The notes below the pieces were generated by a model. The model was not told the DNA's origin, made no database searches, and saw only the letters and a list, made by a program, of their open reading frames with translations. This document shows positions 24,401-32,550 of a stretch of DNA of 64,000 bases, piece after piece (the stretch's first letter is position 1; each line of letters begins with the position of its first letter). The position numbers and the translations under genes are program-made. Source of the DNA: an uncultured Ilumatobacter sp. (lineage in GTDB: Bacteria; Actinomycetota; Acidimicrobiia; Acidimicrobiales; Ilumatobacteraceae); assembly GCA_938091165.1 (NCBI GenBank), contig CALKNK010000013.1:124001-188000 (forward strand). Reading direction: 5' to 3'.

Positions 24401-27400
24401 CAGCTTCGTGCCCGAAGGCCATCCGCAACTCACCCACCGACCGATCTACATCAACACGAAACTCATCTGCCAGCTTCAAGACTTGGCCCATTCCAATGTC
24501 GACCATGACGACTGAATCACCGGGATACTCCTTCAGAATGCGCTTGAGGCGCTGAATCTTTAGCTCATCAAGCGACGTCGAGGGCATGAGCAGCCGAAGC
24601 GGAACAGCTGGGCCGTCATCGAGGCCGTGGAGCACCGAAATTGTTTGCCCAATAATGCCAAATCGTGACTCGTCGCGCCGGTCAAGACGACCCTTCACGG
24701 AAACGATGAGGTCATCTTCGAGCTTATGGCCCTGCTCGGCTAACGTCCGAGGAAATATCGTCACCTCGATCGAAGCGTCGAGGTCTTCCAGCAGGAAGAC
24801 CGCCATCTGATCTCCTTTTTTGGTGAACTTACGCGCAAGGTTGGTGATCACGCCACCGACGACCACGGGGGTGCCGTCTTCCATATTTGGCAAATCAATG
24901 AGGGCATGTTCGACTCTGCGCTTTAGGGCCCCTTCGACACCAAATAATGGGTGGTCCGAGACGTATAGACCGAGCATCTCTTTTTCGAAGCGCAACTGTT
25001 GACTTTTATCGAAGTGTAAATCGGGGATTGGCGTCTGCTCAGTGAAGCTGTCTCCGTCACCACTGGAGCCAGCATCGCCGTCGCCCCAATCGCCAAACAA
25101 GCTCATCACTCCTTTTTCTCGCTCGCGACGGCGCTTGACAGTCGTGTCGATGATGTGCTCGAACACGGTAAGAAGTCCTCGCCGCGGGTGCCCAAGTGCA
25201 TCAAAACCGCCCCCCTTGATCAGCGACTCAATGGTGCGCTTATTGAGCACTACTTCAGGCACCCTCTCAACAAAGTCGTAGAAGTCGCTGAACTGGCCGT
25301 TCTCTGTGCGCTCGAGGATCAACAGCTCGACAAGGGCTTCGCCAACATTACGCACGGCAGAAAGGCCAAAGGTGATCGCTCCAGGACTTCCGATCGGCAC
25401 CGTGACGTCGTGCGGCAATTCCTCAGGCGACAAAGCCCCAAAGTTCACGAGTGACCGATTGACGTCAGGAGTGAGCACCTTGATACCCATCGAACGACAA
25501 TCCGCAAGATAGGTGGCAGCCTTATCAAGGTTGTTCTTGACGCTCGTTAGCAGCGACGCAACGTACTCAACCGGAAAGTGCGCCTTCATGTACGCCGTCT
25601 GGTAGGTGATGAGTCCGTACCCGAAGGTGTGGCTCTTGTTGAACGCGTAGTCAGCGAACTTCTCGATGATGTCGAACAGCATCGGACCCATCTCGTTGCC
25701 GTAGCCCTGCTCAACGACGCCGTCTTCGAAGGCCTCGCGCGCCTGAGCCATGACCTCTCGGCTCTTTTTGCCCATTGCCTTGCGGAGGTTGTCAGCTTCA
25801 GCGAGTGAATACCCGGCAAACTTCTGCGCAACACGCATCACGCTTTCCTGATAGATCATCAGCCCATACGTGTCGCTGAGCACCTCTTTGGCGTCCTCGT
25901 GGAAAAACTCAACTTCCTGACGACCATTCTTTCGATCTGCGAAGTCGTAGTGCATGTTGACCGACATCGGGCCCGGCCGATACAGAGCAAGCACAGCGGC
26001 GATATCGGCAAATGTGGTCGGCTCCATGGCTTTTAGCAACTGACGCATCGGCGGGGATTCGAGCTGGAAGATGCCAACCGTTTCGCCGCGCGACAGCAGT
26101 TGATATGTCTTTGGGTCGTCAAGCGCCGTCTGCTCAATGTCGAAAGACGGGTCGTGCCGTTCGCGAATCATGAACTCCGCATCGGAGATGACGTCAAGGT
26201 TGCGTAAACCCAGAAAGTCCATTTTCAGCAGTCCGAGTGACTCGACGCCGTGCATTTCAAACTGCGTGACTACGGGTGCGTCTTGTGGGTCAACGCCCGC
26301 CTCGGGCTTGCGCTGGATCGGAACGTAGTCGGTCACGGGATCTTTGGTGATCACCACTGCGGCAGCATGAATACCGTCAGAGCGCTTCAGCCCCTCAAGA
26401 CCTTTGGCTACGTCAACAACTTTCTTGATGTCAGGATCCGTGTCGTACATCGCCCGGAGATCGGCGGCAGCCTTATATCCGTCGACGTACTTGGGATGTT
26501 GTTCGAAGCAGTACTTAAGTGGGGTATCTCGACCCATGACCAGTGGCGGCATCGCTTTAGCGATCTTGTCACCGACGCCGTACGGATAACCGAGCACACG
26601 AGCTGCATCACGCGCAGCGTTGCGGGCCTTGATCGACCCAAACGTGATGATCTGGGCTACATGATCGCGTCCATACCGCTCGGCGGCATACCGGATCATG
26701 TCTTCTCGGTATCGAGTCTCAAAGTCCATATCGATGTCGGGCATCGATACACGGCTTGGATTCAGGAACCGTTCAAACAGAAGGTCGTACTCAATCGGGT
26801 CGAGGTCGGTGATCCACAGCGCATACGCGACCGCGCACCCTGCAGCCGAACCTCTTCCAGGACCGACTCGGATGTTGCTGTCGCGGGCGTACTTGATGAG
26901 ATCCCATGTGATGAGGAAGTACGAGGCGAAGCCCATGTCGCAGATGACCTGCAGCTCATATGCCAGGCGCTCGACGGCCTCTGGTGGGACGTTCTTACCC
27001 CACCGTTTCTCGGCACCGGCCTGAGTCAGATGGCGCAGATACGCCTCGTCATCGACAAAGCCGTCGGGCAGCGGAAAATTCGGTAGCAACGGTTTGCCAA
27101 ATTCGATCTCGATGTTTGATCGCTCAGCGATCCACAGGCTGTTGTCACATGCGGTTGGAATCTCGCGGAACAGATAGCGCATCTCGGCGGCAGTCTTGAG
27201 ATAGTGCTCGCTGCCATCGAATTTCAGCCGCTTCTGATCAGACATGAGCGAACCGGTCTGTACGCACAACAGCGCATCATGAGCATCGTGTTCGTCCTGG
27301 TGGGTGTAGTGCGTATCGTTCGTCGCCAACAGCGGCGCCTTAATTTTTTTGGCGATCTCAAGGAGCTTTGGGTTGGTCTCTTTCTGTGCCTGAAGCCCGT

Positions 27401-27974
27401 GATCCTGGATCTCAATAAAGAAGTTGTCCCGACCAAAGATGTCCTGCAGCCGACCAGCTTTTCCTAGCGCTCCTTTGTCGTCGCCGTTGAGCAGCGACTG
27501 CAGGACGTGGCCGCCGAGACATCCGCTTGTGGCAATAAGTCCGTCGGAATATTTTTCGAGAAGCTCCCAGTCCATCCGGGGCTTGTAGTAGTACCCCTCC
27601 ATGAACGCCAACGACGCGAGTTGGATGAGGTTCTTGTAGCCGTCGTTGTTCTCGGCGAGCAGGGTTAGGTGGTAATAGAGTTTTTTGCCGCCTTCGGTTT
27701 CGCCACCTGAATCGTCAACCCGGCCGCGACGGGAGGGACGCTCGCTGCGGTGTTCGTGGGCCATGTAGGCCTCGGTCCCGATGATCGGCTTGATGCCCTG
27801 CCTGTTGCACTCCTTGTAGAAGTCCAACGTGCCGTACATGTTGCCGTGATCAGTCATTCCGATCGCCGGTTGTCCGTCTTGTACGGCCTTGGCCACCAAT
27901 TCATCAAGCCTCGATGCCCCATCGAGCATTGAGAATTCGGTGTGAACGTGGAGGTGGGTGAAGGAATCGGCCAT
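24390..27974 (-). CDS. dnaE: DNA polymerase III subunit alpha
   Basis: Replicative C-family polymerase. Domain order over 1194 residues: N-terminal PHP domain (FTHLHVHTEFSMLDG, then MTDHGNMYG), palm with the catalytic Asp residues in PDIDMDFE (412-419), fingers and beta-clamp-binding regions, helix-hairpin-helix, and a C-terminal OB fold (VVGGVITNLARKFTKKGDQ) with TIFPRTLAEQG. The PHP histidines appear intact, so proofreading or a metal site could be functional, as in mycobacterial DnaE1. The last codon lies inside a 27-bp tandem repeat. bpa is 73 bp upstream on the same strand. Confidence 0.97.
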   Translation of the reverse strand: MADSFTHLHVHTEFSMLDGASRLDELVAKAVQDGQPAIGMTDHGNMYGTLDFYKECNRQGIKPIIGTEAYMAHEHRSERPSRRGRVDDSGGETEGGKKLYYHLTLLAENNDGYKNLIQLASLAFMEGYYYKPRMDWELLEKYSDGLIATSGCLGGHVLQSLLNGDDKGALGKAGRLQDIFGRDNFFIEIQDHGLQAQKETNPKLLEIAKKIKAPLLATNDTHYTHQDEHDAHDALLCVQTGSLMSDQKRLKFDGSEHYLKTAAEMRYLFREIPTACDNSLWIAERSNIEIEFGKPLLPNFPLPDGFVDDEAYLRHLTQAGAEKRWGKNVPPEAVERLAYELQVICDMGFASYFLITWDLIKYARDSNIRVGPGRGSAAGCAVAYALWITDLDPIEYDLLFERFLNPSRVSMPDIDMDFETRYREDMIRYAAERYGRDHVAQIITFGSIKARNAARDAARVLGYPYGVGDKIAKAMPPLVMGRDTPLKYCFEQHPKYVDGYKAAADLRAMYDTDPDIKKVVDVAKGLEGLKRSDGIHAAAVVITKDPVTDYVPIQRKPEAGVDPQDAPVVTQFEMHGVESLGLLKMDFLGLRNLDVISDAEFMIRERHDPSFDIEQTALDDPKTYQLLSRGETVGIFQLESPPMRQLLKAMEPTTFADIAAVLALYRPGPMSVNMHYDFADRKNGRQEVEFFHEDAKEVLSDTYGLMIYQESVMRVAQKFAGYSLAEADNLRKAMGKKSREVMAQAREAFEDGVVEQGYGNEMGPMLFDIIEKFADYAFNKSHTFGYGLITYQTAYMKAHFPVEYVASLLTSVKNNLDKAATYLADCRSMGIKVLTPDVNRSLVNFGALSPEELPHDVTVPIGSPGAITFGLSAVRNVGEALVELLILERTENGQFSDFYDFVERVPEVVLNKRTIESLIKGGGFDALGHPRRGLLTVFEHIIDTTVKRRREREKGVMSLFGDWGDGDAGSSGDGDSFTEQTPIPDLHFDKSQQLRFEKEMLGLYVSDHPLFGVEGALKRRVEHALIDLPNMEDGTPVVVGGVITNLARKFTKKGDQMAVFLLEDLDASIEVTIFPRTLAEQGHKLEDDLIVSVKGRLDRRDESRFGIIGQTISVLHGLDDGPAVPLRLLMPSTSLDELKIQRLKRILKEYPGDSVVMVDIGMGQVLKLADEFRVDVDRSVGELRMAFGHEAVLL

Positions 27975-28047
27975 GGAGATGGACTCGCTGCTTTCTTCGA
28001 GTTACAGCGCTGAGCTTTTTGAACCTATCAGGTGCTCCCGAAGGCTC

Positions 28048-28563
28048 CTAGAGGTACGTTCCGGGACGCTCAGCTTGCTGGCCGGGAACGACGGGACCAC
28101 CAGCGAGAGAACGTTGCTGCTGCGCCATTTGAGCTTGAGCCATAGCCTGCTGCGCCATCATCGAAGCCTGGATTCCGTGGAACAGCCCTTCGAGCCATCC
28201 GACGAGCTGAGCTTTGGCAACTCGCAACTCTGCCTCACTCGGCACCTCGTCGTGCTCGAAAGGCAGCGCTAGTGAGCGCAGTTCTTCCTGGAGATCTAGT
28301 GATAGCGCCTCCGACACTTCTGTCACGGACCGCTCATACACCTCCGCCAGCCGCTCGCGCGAGGCCTCATCGAGCGACGAGTTACGGACCTCTTCGAGTA
28401 GCTGCTTCACCATCGCACCAATCCGCATCACCTTGGCCGGCTGCGTCACGTCCTCACCTGGCGACAGCTCCCCAACTGGCTCTACTTGCTCACCCTGGAC
28501 GTCGTCGGGACGCAACACCTCTGCGGCGCCATTCTCGAGAGGAGTCGATTCGATATCTGACAT
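28048..28563 (-). CDS. bpa: Bacterial proteasome activator Bpa/PafE
   Basis: ATP-independent ring-shaped activator that opens the 20S proteasome for loosely folded proteins; known from actinobacteria (Rv3780 of M. tuberculosis). The core matches strongly: PAKVMRIGAMVKQLLEEVR (43-61), LDEASRERLAEVYE, and AELRVAKAQLVGWLEGLFHGIQA, then a Gln/Ala/Met-rich helix. The last residues are GTYL, against GQYL in mycobacteria, the tail that docks into the proteasome pockets. The 171-residue size is normal. The 20S core genes are not in this window. The neighbour dnaE is probably unrelated in function. Confidence 0.9.
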   Translation of the reverse strand: MSDIESTPLENGAAEVLRPDDVQGEQVEPVGELSPGEDVTQPAKVMRIGAMVKQLLEEVRNSSLDEASRERLAEVYERSVTEVSEALSLDLQEELRSLALPFEHDEVPSEAELRVAKAQLVGWLEGLFHGIQASMMAQQAMAQAQMAQQQRSLAGGPVVPGQQAERPGTYL

Positions 28564-28586
28564 GAAACTCTTTCTGCTCTGTAGTT

Positions 28587-29711
28587 CTAGGCGGTTGCTG
28601 CCATGAGCGGAACGTTGACTTCTGCTGATGTGAGCGAGCCATGACGACAGATCAGCCGATAGGGCCCGGAGTCGGCGCTCTCGTGGAACGTCACGTCATC
28701 ACGAGCGACGAGCGCTACATCGCCAAGGCGGGCACGCACCGGCGGCGCAACGGTCGGACCGAACCAGCCTTCGTCGATGACTTGCTCTTTGGTAACAACC
28801 CAGGCGGTATCACTCACCTCGGCGGACGCAGTCTGCGTGACGTCGACTTGAGCCCCCGGCCGAGTGTGGAGCCATCGAAAGCGACCCTCTCCCGATTGCA
28901 TCGTGACACCATGCAGCAGATCCTCCGACGGGTAGATGATGTTGTCGCCAACGTGCACTTGGCCGTGATCTGCAGTAATCATGAGCGACGTCCCGGACGG
29001 CAATGCTTCGAGCATGTCAGAGATCAAGCGGTCCGCAGCCCGTAATTCTGCTTCGTAGTACGGTCCGAATCCACGTTCGTGGGCAATCTTGTCAACGTTG
29101 CCGTAGTAGCAGTAAACAAATCTCTCTCCGCCGGCAATCTCGGCAGCAGCCGTCACTGCGATCGATGAAGACGCTCTCCAACCTGCCGGCGTCGATCCGC
29201 GCAAATGCGCCTCGCTGAAGGCAGAGTTCTCAAGTTCAGCCATCGAGACCACGGGAACCGCACAGCCCAGGAACGGATCAAATGGCTGGACTGCAGATGG
29301 TGGCTTTTGCCTGCGAACGATCTTGTCATCAACCGCCCACCGCAGCACATTCAGTACATCACCGCCCAGCAACATCCGATATCCGACGAGTCCGTGCTCG
29401 CCAGGAGTTAGGCCCGTCGTGATGGAGGTAAGGGCGGTGGCCGTCGTAGTCGGCGCCACCGTATGAATCGATTGACCGACGAACGTTGACAGCGTCGGCA
29501 TTAAGTCCCGATGCATCTGAAACTGATCCCAGCCGAGACCGTCGAGCACAAGTAGGACGCACTGTTCAGAGTCGACGACTGGCTTTGGCATCCAGGGAGG
29601 CAGCGTCCCCACCGACCAGGCAGACGGTCCGAGAAGCGCTGGGACAATCCCCCGCACATTAGCGCCCGCGTAGTCCGGAATGATCGGCCCGACGCCGGAA
29701 GTGGAAGTCAC
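28587..29711 (-). CDS. Type I phosphodiesterase/nucleotide pyrophosphatase family protein
   Basis: Alkaline-phosphatase-fold metal hydrolase. The first metal Asp is in VLLVLDGLGWDQF (Asp 57), the catalytic Thr region is APTTTATALTSITTG (86-100), GEHGLVGYR follows, and the second metal site is MITADHGQVH. No signal peptide is evident, so it appears cytoplasmic. Similar proteins hydrolyse nucleotide or sugar-nucleotide phosphodiesters; the substrate is unknown here. It diverges from the Rrf2 regulator gene, with a perfect 5-bp-arm inverted repeat between them. Confidence 0.85.
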   Translation of the reverse strand: MTSTSGVGPIIPDYAGANVRGIVPALLGPSAWSVGTLPPWMPKPVVDSEQCVLLVLDGLGWDQFQMHRDLMPTLSTFVGQSIHTVAPTTTATALTSITTGLTPGEHGLVGYRMLLGGDVLNVLRWAVDDKIVRRQKPPSAVQPFDPFLGCAVPVVSMAELENSAFSEAHLRGSTPAGWRASSSIAVTAAAEIAGGERFVYCYYGNVDKIAHERGFGPYYEAELRAADRLISDMLEALPSGTSLMITADHGQVHVGDNIIYPSEDLLHGVTMQSGEGRFRWLHTRPGAQVDVTQTASAEVSDTAWVVTKEQVIDEGWFGPTVAPPVRARLGDVALVARDDVTFHESADSGPYRLICRHGSLTSAEVNVPLMAATA

Positions 29712-29732
29712 TTTTGTAAGTTGACCACGAAC

Positions 29733-29752
29733 GACCTGTATTCCACAAGGTC
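29733..29752. promoter_or_regulatory. Candidate Rrf2 operator (inverted repeat)
   Basis: GACCT (29733-29737) and AGGTC (29748-29752) form a perfect inverted repeat with a 10-bp spacer. It lies in the 72-bp region between the divergent phosphodiesterase and Rrf2 genes, 32 bp before the Rrf2 start. Rrf2 proteins are dimers that often bind such sites in their own promoters; that this one does so is inference. A TTGACC at 29721-29726 could serve as a -35 element but no good -10 was found. Confidence 0.4.
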
Positions 29753-29783
29753 AGCGACCAATTGTTGGAGTTAAAGTGAGGGA

Positions 29784-30233
29784 GTGCGCATATCGACCCG
29801 AGGAGACTATGCCTGCCGGGCGCTCCTCAGTTTGACGCTGCATGGTGATCAGGCGGGACCGACGTCGGTCCGTGACATCGCCGAGCGCACTGCGCTTCCC
29901 CAGCCGTACCTTGAGCAGATCCTGCTTGCACTCAAAGGTGCCGGACTCGTCCGCTCAAAACGAGGTGTTGGCGGCGGTTACGTTCTCGCCCGCGAACCCG
30001 AGGACATCATGCTGTCCGATATTGTTTCGGCCGTTGATGGTCCAATCACCGTCGGCGACTTTGGGGCCCCACACCAAGATGGAGCATGTGACCACGAGGG
30101 GCAGTGCGTCCTGCTCGAGATTTGGGATCAGGCTGGCACGCATATGCGTGAGCATCTTGATGGCTATTCGTTAGCCGGTATCGCCGCTATCGCTCAAGGC
30201 CAGGCACCCTGGCCACAGCTTCACCGGCGCTGA
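29784..30233 (+). CDS. Rrf2 family transcriptional regulator
   Basis: Winged-helix regulator of the IscR/NsrR group. The start RISTRGDYACRALLSLT and the recognition part LPQPYLEQILLALKGAGLVRSKRGVGGGY are diagnostic. The region for an iron-sulfur cluster has Cys 102 and Cys 108 (ACDHEGQCVLLEIW), matching the second and third Cys of IscR; the first is absent (Pro at the equivalent place). A cluster using His or another ligand, or a cluster-free protein, are both possible. The GTG start at 29784 gives 149 residues. The regulated genes are not evident apart from itself. Confidence 0.92.
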   Translation: MRISTRGDYACRALLSLTLHGDQAGPTSVRDIAERTALPQPYLEQILLALKGAGLVRSKRGVGGGYVLAREPEDIMLSDIVSAVDGPITVGDFGAPHQDGACDHEGQCVLLEIWDQAGTHMREHLDGYSLAGIAAIAQGQAPWPQLHRR

Positions 30234-30270
30234 TTGAGCAACACAGGCCAGCCGACAATCGGAAGGTTTG

Positions 30271-31200
30271 TTAGGCGACCGCTGCGTCTAGCCAAGCCTG
30301 CAGATCGCTCGAAAGCGGGCTGTGGAACGTGACTCGCTCTTTGTTGCCCGGGTGATTGAACGCAAGTTCCGCCGCGTGTAAGAACGGACGTTGCAGACCG
30401 AGTTTCGGGCGGCGCTGTCCATAGACCGGGTCCCCGACCAACGGATGATTGATCGAAGCCAGGTGTACTCGAATCTGATGTGTGCGGCCTGTCTCGAGAC
30501 GACATTCCAGTCGGGAGACAACGGCTGGCTCCGAGTAGGTGCCTATGACTCGGTAATCGGTTCGCGCATACTTGCCATGGGCAACCACCGCCATCTTTAG
30601 CGGGTCATTCCGATTGCGTCCAAGCGGCGCGTCGATGATTCCGTGCGGAGCATCCGGAACGCCCCAAACAAGTGATTCGTAACGACGAGTACAGGTGTGG
30701 TCAGCAAACTGACCAATTAAATACTCTGCAGCGTGGTTGGTGCGAGCGACGACCAATAGACCCGAGCTTCCTGCGTCAAGGCGATGCACGATGCCTGGTC
30801 GCACAGGGTCACCAACACCTTCAATATCCGGGTATCGGGCTAGCAGCCCGTTGGCGAGCGTCCCGGTGGAATTTCCAGCGCCCGGATGCACTACCAACCC
30901 GGCGGGTTTATCGACGACAATGACATGGTCGTCTTCGTGCACAACGCCGAACTCCACGGACGAATCAGCTTGCGGTAATTCGAGCTGCGGGATCGTTGCC
31001 GTGTCCAGCGAGATGACCTGGCCTTCCGCCAATCGAACCTTGCCGGACAAAGCGACGCCACCGTCGACGAGGACACCGCCAGCCGCTATCGCAGAAGCGG
31101 CATCAGACCGGCTGATATCACCCATTAGGGCGACAATGCGATCGAGTCGTTGGCCGTCAAGCGCGGAAGGCACCTCATCAGTCTTCTTGCTGGCGCTCAT
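30271..31200 (-). CDS. rluD: 23S rRNA pseudouridine synthase, RluD/RluA family
   Basis: Converts uridines to pseudouridine in large-subunit rRNA. An N-terminal S4-like RNA-binding domain (LDGQRLDRIVALMG) precedes the catalytic domain with HRLDAGSSGLLV, where Asp 142 is the nucleophile, and then VVDKPAGLVVHPG, GRTHQIRVHLA and HPLVGDPVYG. The 309-residue length is normal. Its ATG overlaps the lspA stop by 4 bp; lspA-rluD adjacency is common in bacteria. Exact target uridines cannot be read from sequence. Confidence 0.93.
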   Translation of the reverse strand: MSASKKTDEVPSALDGQRLDRIVALMGDISRSDAASAIAAGGVLVDGGVALSGKVRLAEGQVISLDTATIPQLELPQADSSVEFGVVHEDDHVIVVDKPAGLVVHPGAGNSTGTLANGLLARYPDIEGVGDPVRPGIVHRLDAGSSGLLVVARTNHAAEYLIGQFADHTCTRRYESLVWGVPDAPHGIIDAPLGRNRNDPLKMAVVAHGKYARTDYRVIGTYSEPAVVSRLECRLETGRTHQIRVHLASINHPLVGDPVYGQRRPKLGLQRPFLHAAELAFNHPGNKERVTFHSPLSSDLQAWLDAAVA

Positions 31201-31703
31201 GCCTTCTCATCTTCTCTAGCTCTGTCAGGCAGTCGGCGGCTTACCAGAATCGTGTTGAGGATCAGCACGCCAGCTCCCACGTTGATTGCCATGTCGGCGA
31301 CATTAAAGATTGGAAACCATTGGAAGTCAATGAAGTCGACCACGGCGCCACGAAGCCAAGCTTCACCACGAAACAGCCGGTCGATGAGGTTTCCTGCAGC
31401 GCCGCCAATGACCAGGCCCATCCCGATGGTTGAGAGTCGACTGGAATCGGTGCGCAGCGAAATCAGCAGCCAGACAATGACAGCTGTTGCTGCAACGGCG
31501 ATGACCGGCCCGAGCCCTTCGCCGCGACTGAACGCCATGCCACTGTTAAAGGCAAGATTGAATTGCAGTGTCCAGAACACTTCGATCTCACGGTCGGTAC
31601 CCAGTACGGCGACTGCCCAGTGCTTAGTCCATTGATCGACGACAACGACGACCGCAGCTAACAGCACTGAAGCCCGCCAAGATGGGGCGCGGGCGATTGC
31701 CAT
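31197..31703 (-). CDS. lspA: Lipoprotein signal peptidase (signal peptidase II)
   Basis: Aspartic membrane protease removing signal peptides from prolipoproteins. Four hydrophobic helices are visible in 168 residues. The conserved elements are VVDQWTKHWAV, FNSGMAFS, GGAAGNLIDRL, the catalytic Asp 123 in VVDFIDF and the catalytic Asp 137 in FNVADMAI. It lies between the DksA-like gene and rluD. It would process, among others, the DUF3048 lipoprotein encoded in this window. Confidence 0.95.
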   Translation of the reverse strand: MAIARAPSWRASVLLAAVVVVVDQWTKHWAVAVLGTDREIEVFWTLQFNLAFNSGMAFSRGEGLGPVIAVAATAVIVWLLISLRTDSSRLSTIGMGLVIGGAAGNLIDRLFRGEAWLRGAVVDFIDFQWFPIFNVADMAINVGAGVLILNTILVSRRLPDRAREDEKA

Positions 31704-31727
31704 GGCGACGCGGCGACGTGTTTCGGA

Positions 31728-32483
31728 CTACCGGAGTCCGGCGCCGCTGACCTTTTCAACAGCCAATACTGTGGTCTCGGGAATAGCTTCAAGACGCTCT
31801 CGCGGAATTGGTCTGCCTGATACCGATGAGTATCCGTACGTTCCCGCCTCGATACGGGCAAGCGCCTCATCGATATCACCGATGGTCTGGCGAGCCTGAC
31901 CTGACAACAGCCTGTCGAGGTCACGCTGGACAACCATTGTGTCGCCCTCGCCGCCCTCATCGTCGAACTGCACGTCACCCATTTCGCCATCTTCGATAAT
32001 CGAGGTTGCTTCATCTTCGAGACGTGTGGCGCGTGCAAGCTCTGCTGCGCGGCGCGCCAAGAGTTCGTCCCGCTGTGACTTCAGGAACTTCACGTCGAAG
32101 TCCTTGGTGTAGGACACTCCGTCCTTGCTCGTCCCGCGCGGCTTGGGCACTTCAACTTGCTCTGGTACCTCGTTCGATAACAGCGGAGACAACGGCGAGG
32201 CACTTTTCTTCTTGGGCTTCGGAACAGGCTTGGGCGGCACTTTCTGTTTGGGACGATTAGCCGCCGGTGGCGCGGCAGCCTTCTTCGACGCAGCCTTCTT
32301 TTTTGGAACCGGAGCAGCCTGCTTTGCAGGAGCTTTTCTCACCGCAGTCTTTTTCGCTGGAGTTTTTTTGGCGACAGCTTTTTTAGCAGCAGCCTTCTTT
32401 GGCACAGCTTTTTTAGCAGCAGGCGCCTTCGCGGCGGACTTCTTCTTTGTCGACGTCTTCGACTTCTTCGGTGCGGCCATCAA
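31728..32483 (-). CDS. DksA/TraR-like protein with histone-like tail, zinc cysteines lost
   Basis: The C-terminal half (about 125-251) aligns to the DksA/TraR fold: a coiled coil (FLKSQRDELLARRAAELARATRLEDEA), an acidic turn, a second helix (IGDIDEALARIEAGTYGY) and the zinc-finger-like end SGRPIPRERLEAIP. All four zinc cysteines are missing: the first pair is Ser 219 and Ser 222, and no Cys occurs after them. The first 92 residues are a Lys/Ala/Pro repeat tail (AAKK, PAKK units) like histone H1 or the tails of mycobacterial HU. It may bind nucleic acid and perhaps RNA polymerase; function unproven. It sits 67 bp after ileS and 24 bp before lspA. Confidence 0.85.
   Translation of the reverse strand: MMAAPKKSKTSTKKKSAAKAPAAKKAVPKKAAAKKAVAKKTPAKKTAVRKAPAKQAAPVPKKKAASKKAAAPPAANRPKQKVPPKPVPKPKKKSASPLSPLLSNEVPEQVEVPKPRGTSKDGVSYTKDFDVKFLKSQRDELLARRAAELARATRLEDEATSIIEDGEMGDVQFDDEGGEGDTMVVQRDLDRLLSGQARQTIGDIDEALARIEAGTYGYSSVSGRPIPRERLEAIPETTVLAVEKVSGAGLR
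32208..32483. repeat. Lys/Ala-codon repeat tract
   Basis: The first 92 codons of the DksA-like gene are low-complexity, with recurring AAGAAA/GCT-type codon groups encoding AAKK, PAKK and PKK units. Read in the opposite direction this gives long spurious open frames rich in Ala and Phe. Confidence 0.8.
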
Positions 32484-32550
32484 CGCTCCTCGCGGCTGTA
32501 TAGGGCGCTGGACTCTACCGGAACAGGTGTGCGATCGCGCTGATACCCGA

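Noticed and set aside
26250..27086. 278-codon plus-strand open frame
   Set aside because: Antisense to dnaE, whose protein is continuous and canonical here.
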